Shown piece after piece: positions 8,901 to 15,501 of a stretch of 33,688 nt of DNA. Made by a program: the position numbers and the translations under genes. Within the stretch, counting starts at the first letter, position 1. Each line of letters begins with the position of its first letter. This stretch comes from a bacterium (GTDB taxonomy: Bacteria; Patescibacteriota; Microgenomatia; UBA10105; UBA927). The notes beneath the pieces are model-generated. The model was not told the origin of the DNA and did no database searches. It saw only the letters and a list, made by a program, of their open reading frames with translations. Where the stretch lies: positions 1-33,688 of the forward strand of contig JAKAFY010000016.1 in the NCBI GenBank assembly GCA_021817785.1, given 5' to 3'.

Positions 8901-10517
8901 AGCACGAATTGACTCTTGTATTTGAGACAACTTGTGTAAATCGGTTCCATATTTATCAATATATTTTGGTCTATTTTCTTTGAATACAGAAAGCAAGTAA
9001 GCAAAACGTTTGATTTGTTTAGCATTCCTACTTGGGTCCTCTACGGAGAAAGATTCAGTTGAGTCTAAAATTGAATACTCTCTATATTCTTCCAATTTTA
9101 ATGGGGAATCAGCTTTTGAGAGATATCTTTGTTTTTCAAGAAGCTTCAACTCTGTAAATCGCTTCATCAGTTCTAATTGATTACGTTTATTCTCTTTTAG
9201 AGAAGCCGAAATATCATTTAATTTTGATTGAATTTCAAATGAGCTAAGCCCAAGTGTATATACGCCTAATGCGTCAAGTTTTTGTTTTATATCTGCCGCA
9301 ACGGCTTCTTCTTTTTCACCTTTAATTAAGGCTAATTCAAGGGGTATAGTCAAATTTGGATGCCTTGGAGTTGTTAACGATACATTTTTTCTCAATTTTT
9401 CCCTTACTACCTCTAATGCTTTTTCTTGCTGACTTGTGACCAAAACAGATTTACCATTGGCAATTAAATGACATACCAAGTTGGAGATCGTTTCCGATTT
9501 TCCTGTCCCTGGGGGACCCCAAACGACTGTTAGTCGCTTAGACATTACATTGTCACATATTCTTTGTTGATGGATGTTAGATTTTAATGGGAAAAAATAT
9601 ATATCTTGTTTTGGATTGGTTGATTCTCCCAGAGAATCTCCTTCGGATTCTTTAAAATCTACAGTTAATAGATCTTCGATTGGTGTACCGCTTATATCTG
9701 CATCCGCTTCTGTTAACTCATCAAGATCGTCTAAAATAAAAGATGATGTGCGCGGTGTATTTATTAATACACATGTATTGGCAATAAGATCCTTTGATTC
9801 TGACGCAGCAATATCGTTCAAAGACGTAATTTCCTCTTTAATGTCTATATTTTTAAGAGCGGGAGCATGGTTACTCAGTAGGGTCACGATCTTTTTTAAT
9901 ATACTTAAATCAATATCCTCTGTTTCGAGGTATAGTTCATTAATTTCATTTCGAACTGGAGCTAAGTTATCATCCGACAATAACGTGGCGATTAAACTCC
10001 TATTTAAATCCGGTTTTGTTGAAAGTTTGGTAAGGTCAAATGAAGCAGTCTCAGGATCATAAGTAATTTTAATTTGTGTTAGTAGCAAAGGTGCTAATAG
10101 ATTTTTTTTGTTTGCCATAGTTTTAACTAAGTATTCTCCGATCATGGTTTCTCGTTCGTATGGATTATTTTCTTGAGTTCTCCATATCTTATTTACTGCA
10201 GACCAAGCGATCTCTTCATCGGTAATTTCTGGCTCTTCTAAGCCTTCTTCGTCATTTTCAGTATGAGACAAGTCTTCCTCATCAAATTTTTCAATCTTAA
10301 TTTGTTTTTTGGGTTTACTAATTTTTATCGTTTGTTTTTTTAGATTTTCAGAGTCAGAAATTAATAAAACGAGGTCAGCGACGAGTCCAAATCTTTGCCC
10401 ATTTGCTACATTTTGTAGTACTCTAGAGGCCGAAGAAGCGACATATTTAAGCACTTCCCTATAGTATTTTGAGAGTGGACGAAGAATTCCAGCCAGCGCA
10501 CCATTTTCGATTTCCAT
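5901..10517 (-). CDS. Giant SF1 helicase (COG1112-like) with C-terminal PD-(D/E)XK / MTES_1575-like endonuclease domain; candidate defence gene
   Basis: Walker A VVWGPPGTGKSETISNL, DEAS box YVIVDEASQCSQTAIPH, IIVGDEKQLPN, VDGFQGDERDVIIYSMR, NVAFTRARRKVIIYTS; C-terminal FEEDVCRLFRGKGVNVITQFPCAGYRIDQVILDKDGRTLAIECDGD nuclease signature. Confidence 0.88.
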   Translation of the reverse strand: MEIENGALAGILRPLSKYYREVLKYVASSASRVLQNVANGQRFGLVADLVLLISDSENLKKQTIKISKPKKQIKIEKFDEEDLSHTENDEEGLEEPEITDEEIAWSAVNKIWRTQENNPYERETMIGEYLVKTMANKKNLLAPLLLTQIKITYDPETASFDLTKLSTKPDLNRSLIATLLSDDNLAPVRNEINELYLETEDIDLSILKKIVTLLSNHAPALKNIDIKEEITSLNDIAASESKDLIANTCVLINTPRTSSFILDDLDELTEADADISGTPIEDLLTVDFKESEGDSLGESTNPKQDIYFFPLKSNIHQQRICDNVMSKRLTVVWGPPGTGKSETISNLVCHLIANGKSVLVTSQQEKALEVVREKLRKNVSLTTPRHPNLTIPLELALIKGEKEEAVAADIKQKLDALGVYTLGLSSFEIQSKLNDISASLKENKRNQLELMKRFTELKLLEKQRYLSKADSPLKLEEYREYSILDSTESFSVEDPSRNAKQIKRFAYLLSVFKENRPKYIDKYGTDLHKLSQIQESIRAILSILQRLQNSLALSSKTEISFIKELLSTYSPSEAYEISNSLLGIWVSIQKIAYELSLSGKKFEKYIQHLSQIPRESYELASKILTKLELLDMDVQAYDLAVDIDLDSIEINQLIEDLEILKNTKPNLFTNLFDSKARESLHRVSKILQLSGNDWRSKSLICDQLDKVIRLKKAKKTLVNIIEEVKSLPFEISMNKLRVEHLPEFILELKSLVDIGNLLKNSNVISSFKNTPHIIAKYINIDSLENTRICTGEVNTLNANFKVLKSLTPSHKLCEVSPDLLGSTQITKLTSEFEMLDVLISNLTEYVNIFHALSSLPISRKNITKLLEENKYVLPTIFEKPEIIIECHRLVRLYGSYVVQETTQIVAERLKQLVAKNKQLIYAYILNVRLRMLHEASHNKLANSNLVKLKTLLGKKKKTLNFLKKKNSVDFSQVLNYFPCWLVTIDDVARYFPLVKGLFDYVIVDEASQCSQTAIPHLFYRAKNAIIVGDEKQLPNANLRFLQKGIMDSLQRKYKINSHDKSQFFDCKEYSLLTFAQAATPLLPLIEHFRCDPTIIQWSNEHVYNRMMKILTPVWETRFAPPMEVRYLPNGAEDVEAKVNPVEAEVIVEELKNLVTDKTYDDLTIGIISPFRAQADLISEMIYKELDPETIRKFAIQSRTVDGFQGDERDVIIYSMRFSPNGKPGSITAIETGVNEEGFKRMNVAFTRARRKVIIYTSQKPSMFPGKYIKSFMQHAEYVQENYIDPFSPKEDQFDSQFEEDVCRLFRGKGVNVITQFPCAGYRIDQVILDKDGRTLAIECDGDFKLDETGDLPPEHYMRQATIERVTQWDVQRITASQFYLNPEGTIDQIVQLLKMQPTQMERKLNQINIEQKESAIGLATTQENEEEMEQVLRLIESKPKIDKSEIKATKSKINTDTKQASLFEDQVGKMLLDKDTWFKLSHWGKTTGNFSSFQNRFCYSLGKYVSRTGTLTEKQKAYGKKLLETANTKGFSSQNMSE

Positions 10518-10529
10518 AATTACCTACTT

Positions 10530-10558
10530 ATTGTATACCTGACAGCCGCTGCCTCCAA
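10530..10558 (-). promoter_or_regulatory. Sigma70-like promoter of the helicase-nuclease gene
   Basis: On the minus strand: TTGGAG - 17 nt - TACAAT, 12 nt upstream of the ATG (10517); the spacer contains the 9-nt palindrome CAGCCGCTG. Confidence 0.55.
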
Positions 10559-10665
10559 ATATTAGATAAAGAATGACTAATGTATTAGTATAAAAGGTAA
10601 ATCATTAGAAAATATTCGAGTCACATTTAGCGTAACCGTAATAATATTTAGTAGTATATATTGTT

Positions 10666-10727
10666 ATACATTTCGTAAATGTATCTTCGATAGATTCAGA
10701 ATATCGTAAGTATTCCATAACTATCGA
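10666..10727. repeat. Two adjacent inverted-repeat structures in the AT-rich upstream region
   Basis: ATACATTT-CGT-AAATGTAT (10666-10684), then nested TCGATAG-attca-GAATA-tcgtaag-TATTC-cataa-CTATCGA (10687-10727). Confidence 0.7.
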
Positions 10728-10862
10728 ATAAACGGACAAAAAGCCAGCTGAGTCACAATTCTAGTAATCTGCTGTCCAAAGTCTGTTATTGTTGATGGTG
10801 TGATAAAGGTTGCCAATTTGGTTTATAAGTACATGAGACTTGGATGATGGTCGCTTTGTTCA

Positions 10863-10933
10863 GCCCTCCCCATCTTCCTTCTCGCCTTTTCAGTACTATT
10901 CGTACACGGCTCGAAGGGCGATATTGGGAGGGC
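10863..10933 (-). other. Candidate structured RNA element: hairpin A downstream of tRNA-Gln
   Basis: Perfect 8-bp arms GCCCTCCC (10863-10870) / GGGAGGGC (10926-10933) with inner TCGCC/GGCGA pairing. Confidence 0.45.
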
Positions 10934-10985
10934 ATTGTCAATTTCTAAGCTCTCCGCATAAGCGGATCGCTAAGAAATGTCAATG
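10933..10985 (-). other. Candidate structured RNA element: hairpin B abutting the tRNA-Gln 3' end
   Basis: Long imperfect inverted repeat CATTGTCAATTTCTAAGC...GCTAAGAAATGTCAATG closed around CCGC-ATAA-GCGG. Confidence 0.5.
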
Positions 10986-11056
10986 CTGGGAGACTTGGAT
11001 TCGGACCAAGATAAACGGATTCAGAGTCCGTTGTCCTACCGTTAGACGATCTCCCA
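10986..11056 (-). tRNA. tRNA-Gln (anticodon CUG)
   Basis: Minus strand TGGGAGA.TC.GTCT.AACGGTA.GGAC.A.ACGGA.CTCTGAA.TCCGT.TTAT.CTTGG.TCCGAAT.CCAAG.TCTCCCA.G; full cloverleaf, 7-bp acceptor, anticodon CTG, G discriminator; no encoded CCA. Confidence 0.93.
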
Positions 11057-11287
11057 AATATTTTTTAAAAATCTCCTGCCGGATCTGCTTTTAAAATATA
11101 CTTCCCGCTTCCGTGCCTCACCTACAGTTTTATACGTTTCTTTATATATCAACAGCCAAGGTGCGTATCTTTTGGTGTAGCTGTGCTTTCCGGAATTATG
11201 TTCTCTTATTCTTCTTTCTAGATCATGCGTAAATCCAACGTAACTTTTTTCCGCCACCGTGCTTTTTAGAACGTAGGTATAGAACAT
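11042..11287 (-). CDS. GIY-YIG endonuclease-domain protein (81 aa)
   Basis: MFYTYVLKSTVAEKSYVGFTHDLERRIREHNSGK, GIY-YIG signature (YTYVL..SYVGFT). Its stop codon lies inside the tRNA-Gln gene. ORF track extends upstream to 11446. Confidence 0.85.
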   Translation of the reverse strand: MFYTYVLKSTVAEKSYVGFTHDLERRIREHNSGKHSYTKRYAPWLLIYKETYKTVGEARKREVYFKSRSGRRFLKNIWEIV

Positions 11288-11288
11288 A

Positions 11289-11357
11289 CGTTGTCCTATC
11301 CGCCTCGGCTTGACGAGGTCAGCCGAGTCGAGACGGGCCGTTAGACGATCTCCCAAA
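11289..11357 (-). pseudogene. Truncated tRNA-Gln 5' copy carrying a 39-nt D-loop insertion
   Basis: Identical to the intact tRNA 5' part: TTTGGGAGATCGTCTAACGG (11357-11338) and TAGGACAACG (11298-11289), separated by a 39-nt insert 11299-11337 with CTCGGCT...AGCCGAG hairpin arms; no 3' half. Confidence 0.85.
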
Positions 11358-11447
11358 AGTGTACTGATTATACCGCAATACTCCGGATAATTCCTCACCG
11401 AACTGCTCTTTACTAAAACCACCCCCTCCACTATAGTGATCCTCACT

Positions 11448-12620
11448 ATGACCGGATTGTCCCATGATCAGAAAAATGTATTGGACCACGTAGTGGAGTG
11501 GTACAAAAAAGACCGGGAAGACATGCAGTACGTGACGCTGGGAGGCTACGCCGGGACGGGGAAGACGACGCTTATCGCCGTCATCCGGAAAGAGATCGAC
11601 AAAATCGATCCGGGACTTAAAGTGGCATTCGTGAGTTTCACCGGGAAAGCCGCGCGCGTCCTGAAAACGAAAATCAAAGAAGCAGGCGTCATGTTGCGGC
11701 AGGACAGCGTAGGCACCATACATTCCCTTATCTATACGCCGATACTAAACCTCAAAGAAGAAATCGTCGGGTGGAAAACGAAAGACGAGATCGAATGCAA
11801 ACTGATTATCATAGACGAAGCGTCGATGGTAGACAGCGTCATCTGGGAACATCTGCTCTCGTACCGTGTGCCCATCATCGTGGTCGGAGACCACGGGCAG
11901 CTGCCTCCCATTTCCGGCACGTTTAACCTGATGCAGTCTCCGCATCTGCGTCTCGAGGAAATCCACCGCCAGGCCAAGAAAAATCCGATTATCGCCCTTT
12001 CCATACAGGCCAGGCAATACGGGTCCATCGTCGCGGACCGGTATTCGGACACCGTCATAAAGTACGACGGGGATGATGCGGAAACGGCCGAAACCATGCA
12101 GGAGAAATTATCGAAGTATGACGCGGATACGCTCATCCTCTGCGGATACAACAGGACGCGCAAACGGTTGAACGCCTATATCCGGGTGGCGTTGGGGTTT
12201 GAATCGCCGCTTCCCGCGGTCGGGGACCGGGTCATATGTCTCCGCAATAACCACAAGGCGCATATTTTTAACGGCATGCTGGGTACCATACAAAAAATTG
12301 CCCCCAAAAACGATATTGCATATGCGGCAGACATCGAGCTTGACGGGGAAGACCGCATGTACTCGGGGCTTATCGCCATCGACCAGTTTGACGCGGATAC
12401 CACGTTAAACTTTACCGAGCAGCGGTCCAAGTTTCACGGCATAGACCTGTTTGATTTCGGCTACGCACTTACGGTGCACAAAGCACAGGGGTCGCAGGCG
12501 AAACGCGTGGTGCTTTTTGAAGAACGGTTTTCCAAAATGACGGACGATGCCTGGCGCAGATGGCTGTATACGGCAGTCACGCGGGCCGAAGAGGAGCTCT
12601 ATATCTTCCCGTCTCCATGA
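11448..12620 (+). CDS. RecD/Dda-like AAA SF1 DNA helicase
   Basis: LGGYAGTGKTTLIAVI Walker A, IIIDEASMVDS, VVGDHGQLPPI, FDFGYALTVHKAQGSQAKRVVL, WLYTAVTRAEEELYI. GTG 11436 is an alternative start. Confidence 0.88.
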   Translation: MTGLSHDQKNVLDHVVEWYKKDREDMQYVTLGGYAGTGKTTLIAVIRKEIDKIDPGLKVAFVSFTGKAARVLKTKIKEAGVMLRQDSVGTIHSLIYTPILNLKEEIVGWKTKDEIECKLIIIDEASMVDSVIWEHLLSYRVPIIVVGDHGQLPPISGTFNLMQSPHLRLEEIHRQAKKNPIIALSIQARQYGSIVADRYSDTVIKYDGDDAETAETMQEKLSKYDADTLILCGYNRTRKRLNAYIRVALGFESPLPAVGDRVICLRNNHKAHIFNGMLGTIQKIAPKNDIAYAADIELDGEDRMYSGLIAIDQFDADTTLNFTEQRSKFHGIDLFDFGYALTVHKAQGSQAKRVVLFEERFSKMTDDAWRRWLYTAVTRAEEELYIFPSP

Positions 12621-12636
12621 CGTATACTCAGGAGGT

Positions 12637-13209
12637 ATGAAAACGCTTTCCCTGGATGCCGTGTACGTCAAAAGCATAGACGGCACGGACGACATCATCA
12701 AAGACAACAAACTCAAAGTCGCGTTTCTGGGTAGATCCAATGTCGGAAAATCGAGCCTTATAAACGCGCTGGTGGGGAAACCCCTGGCGCGTTCGAGTAC
12801 GCGGCCTGGGAAAACGGTCAAATTGGATTTTTTCCTGGTCCAAAACAAACTGTTTTTCGTCGATTTGCCGGGATACGGGTATGCCAGGCGGTCCAAAGAC
12901 GCCCAGGAGCATTTCCGCCGGCTGATCGCGTGGTATCTGTTCCGCTCGGGGGTTACCCACAAACAGGTCGTGCTTATCATAGACGCCAATATCGGCGTCA
13001 CTACCTATGACCGCGAGTCCATAGAGCTTCTGACACAGTTTCACATCCCGTTTGTCGTCGCGGCAAATAAAATAGACAAAGTCAAAATAAGCGTGCGGCA
13101 CAAAACGCTTGCGGCCATACAAAAAGAATGCGGGGAGTGCCCCGTCTTCGTATTTAGTTCCGTGACGCAGGAGGGGGTTGGGAAGCTTCGGGAGCTGCTT
13201 CTTTCCTAA
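12637..13209 (+). CDS. engB: Ribosome biogenesis GTPase YihA/YsxC
   Basis: KVAFLGRSNVGKSSLINALVGKPLARSSTRPGKTVKLDFF, FVDLPGYGYARR, NKIDKV; AGGAGG just upstream of ATG 12637. Confidence 0.95.
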   Translation: MKTLSLDAVYVKSIDGTDDIIKDNKLKVAFLGRSNVGKSSLINALVGKPLARSSTRPGKTVKLDFFLVQNKLFFVDLPGYGYARRSKDAQEHFRRLIAWYLFRSGVTHKQVVLIIDANIGVTTYDRESIELLTQFHIPFVVAANKIDKVKISVRHKTLAAIQKECGECPVFVFSSVTQEGVGKLRELLLS

Positions 13210-13230
13210 GACCTCTTGTTGATGATATTT

Positions 13231-13239
13231 GATATAATA
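13231..13239 (+). promoter_or_regulatory. Extended -10 promoter for the downstream MFS gene, giving a leader of about 115 nt
   Basis: TGATATAAT (TGn-TATAAT) in tatttgatataatacagg; first start codon is at 13360. Confidence 0.45.
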
Positions 13240-13359
13240 CAGGGGTCTGGTGATGTATTTGATGAATGCCCACGGAGTGCATATCCTCAGGTGTCCTGGA
13301 TAGGTTATATACCCGATCGATCAGTAGAGTACGGAATCGTTTCCTGAAGTGAGGAATCT

Positions 13360-14652
13360 ATGAAGTTGTTTCAACGATTTGGTGAACAAACGTTTGCGTC
13401 GTTAAAAAACCGGAATTTCCGGCTGTATTTTGTAGGCCAGGGAATTTCCCTTGCCGGTACCTGGATGCAGACAGTCGCCCAGGCATGGTTGGTGTTGCAG
13501 ATGACGCATTCCGGCACCATTTTGGGACTGGTATCGGCGTTGCAATTTCTGCCCATCCTTATCTTCGGCCCTATGGCGGGCGTCCTGGTCGATCGGTATC
13601 CCAAAAAAACCATCCAGATATACACACAAAGCATTTCCGGTCTGCTCGCGCTCGCCCTTGGCGTCCTCGTAGCACTGGGGCATATCCAGCTCTGGATGAT
13701 ATACGCGCTGGCCCTGGCATTGGGACTTATCAGCGCCGTGGATAATCCGGCCCGCCAGGCGTTTGTGGTGGAACTGGTGGGGGAGACGGAGCTTGGCAAT
13801 GCCGTGACGTTGAGTACCGCGGAACTAAACCTCGCCCGCGTGGCAGGACCTGCGCTTGCGGGAGCAGTCATCGCGACGGTCGGCATGGCGAGCTGTTTTT
13901 TCTTAAACGCCGTGTCCTATATCGCCGTCATCATCGTATTGTTTCTGATACGTGACGCGGAACTTACGATAAACAAAACCACGACGGCCATAAAAGGGAA
14001 ACTGCGCGAAGGATTCCGGTATGTTATGGCTACCGCGGTGCTCCGGAATTCGCTCATTATCATGGCAATCATCGGCACGCTGACGTATGAATATTCGATT
14101 AACCTGCCGCTTATCGCACAGTTTACGTTTCACGGAAACGCGGGAACATACGCCATCCTTACCGCGGCTATGGGTATGGGATCCGTGGTCGGGGGCATCC
14201 TCACTGCACACCGGTCCCATGTCACGGAGCGACTGTTGGTGGAGACGGCATTTTTTCTGGGGGTAAGTACGATACTGACGGCGCTGATGCCGACGGAGAC
14301 GTTGTCGCTTGTGACCCTGGTGATCGTCGGATATTATTCCGTGAACTTTATTTCACAAAGCAATATCCTGCTGCAGTTGGGATCCAAGCCCGAGATGCGG
14401 GGCAGGGTTATGGCGTTGTGGACGGTCGCATTTTTGGGGTCTACGGTCATCGGCGGGCCAATCATCGGATGGATAGGACAGGTATTCAGTCCGCGGTGGG
14501 GTCTTGGGGTCAGCGGCTCGGCGGCCATAGTGGCTGCAGGGTACGGCGTCATAACACTCCGGGGTCGGGTGAAGCAGGAAGTACCTCCGGTCGTGCAGCT
14601 CGGAAGCGACGAAGCCGTAGACATCGAAGAAAAGGAAACCCGGGCGTTATAA
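13360..14652 (+). CDS. MFS transporter (EntS/DUF894-like exporter)
   Basis: FASLKNRNFRLYFVGQGISLAGTWMQTVAQAWLVLQMT and VDRYPKK motif, 12 TM-like segments. Confidence 0.9.
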   Translation: MKLFQRFGEQTFASLKNRNFRLYFVGQGISLAGTWMQTVAQAWLVLQMTHSGTILGLVSALQFLPILIFGPMAGVLVDRYPKKTIQIYTQSISGLLALALGVLVALGHIQLWMIYALALALGLISAVDNPARQAFVVELVGETELGNAVTLSTAELNLARVAGPALAGAVIATVGMASCFFLNAVSYIAVIIVLFLIRDAELTINKTTTAIKGKLREGFRYVMATAVLRNSLIIMAIIGTLTYEYSINLPLIAQFTFHGNAGTYAILTAAMGMGSVVGGILTAHRSHVTERLLVETAFFLGVSTILTALMPTETLSLVTLVIVGYYSVNFISQSNILLQLGSKPEMRGRVMALWTVAFLGSTVIGGPIIGWIGQVFSPRWGLGVSGSAAIVAAGYGVITLRGRVKQEVPPVVQLGSDEAVDIEEKETRAL

Positions 14653-14700
14653 TCCGTGGTACTATATCCGTATCGGCAACGATACCGATCTATCCGCGTT

Positions 14701-15201
14701 ATGAAATTTTCCCTGATAGACAAACAAACCGAAAAAGAATTCCATGTCTCCTGGTATATCATCGCCTACAAACTGTGCTACGGATCCGTAGAATTTCTGT
14801 CCGGCCTGGGACTGGCGTTTTTCGGCAGGCAGATGTATGGCATATACCGGCAGAACGTGGCACGCGAGCTGTTTGAAGACCCGCATGACTTGCTGGCGCA
14901 CATCAGTCAGAGTATCGTGCCGGGTATCATGGTGCATAAAACGACGCTTATCCTTACGTTAACGCTTCTGGGACTGGCAAAAATCGCAGGAGCCGTAGGG
15001 CTTATGTACAAGAAGAATTGGGGAGTGGATTTGTTGGTGGGCCTTACCGTCATCATGTTTCCGTTTCAGGTGGCGGCGCTTATCACCCACCCGTCGTTTT
15101 TTGACGTTTTATATATCGCAATAGGGCTTATCATCGCGCTTTACCTTATAGAGTTTAAGCCGAAAGCATGGATCTCCCGCGTGTTGCAGAAACAGTGGTG
15201 A
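14701..15201 (+). CDS. DUF2127-like membrane protein
   Basis: Hydrophobic; YKLCYGSVEFLSGLGLAFFG, LLGLAKIAGAVGLMYKKNWGVDLLVGL pattern; ATG 14701. Confidence 0.6.
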   Translation: MKFSLIDKQTEKEFHVSWYIIAYKLCYGSVEFLSGLGLAFFGRQMYGIYRQNVARELFEDPHDLLAHISQSIVPGIMVHKTTLILTLTLLGLAKIAGAVGLMYKKNWGVDLLVGLTVIMFPFQVAALITHPSFFDVLYIAIGLIIALYLIEFKPKAWISRVLQKQW

Positions 15202-15218
15202 AGCAATACGTTCCATAT

Positions 15219-15485
15219 ATGTACACCGTCTATATCCTCAAAACGTCTTCGAATACGTTGTATATCGGACAGACAAACGATCTTGAAAAACGGCTTCTCG
15301 CGCATAAAAACAAAACTCGTGAGTCCGCCAAATATATGCGGTACTTTACCTCGTTTGAACTCGTCTATACCGAAACCAAGCGGACGAGAAGTGCCGCCAT
15401 GAAACGGGAAGCCGCGCTCAAGCGGTTGACCCGCGGAAAGAAGGACGAACTGATACGCGTCAAAGGGATGGACGGGATAGTATAA
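15219..15485 (+). CDS. GIY-YIG nuclease-domain protein (UPF0213-like)
   Basis: MYTVYILKTSSNTLYIGQTNDLEKRLLAHK...FTSFELVYTETKRTRSAAMKREAALKRLTRGKK. Confidence 0.9.
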   Translation: MYTVYILKTSSNTLYIGQTNDLEKRLLAHKNKTRESAKYMRYFTSFELVYTETKRTRSAAMKREAALKRLTRGKKDELIRVKGMDGIV

Positions 15486-15501
15486 TAGACGATACGTCTA
15501 T
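15481..15501 (+). promoter_or_regulatory. -10 box plus operator-like palindrome of the NiCoT gene
   Basis: TATAAT (15481-15486), then ATAGACG-ATA-CGTCTAT (15485-15501) running into the ATG at 15500. Confidence 0.55.

Noticed and set aside
9574-10062. 162-aa plus-strand ORF (and several 60-80-aa ORFs) inside the helicase region
   Set aside because: Antisense shadows of the 1538-aa gene; Ser-rich with no recognisable domain.
10840-11094. 84-aa plus-strand ORF ending ...CWETWIRTKINGFRVRCPTVRRSPKYF
   Set aside because: It is the antisense translation of tRNA-Gln and the flanking hairpins, a recurrent annotation artefact.
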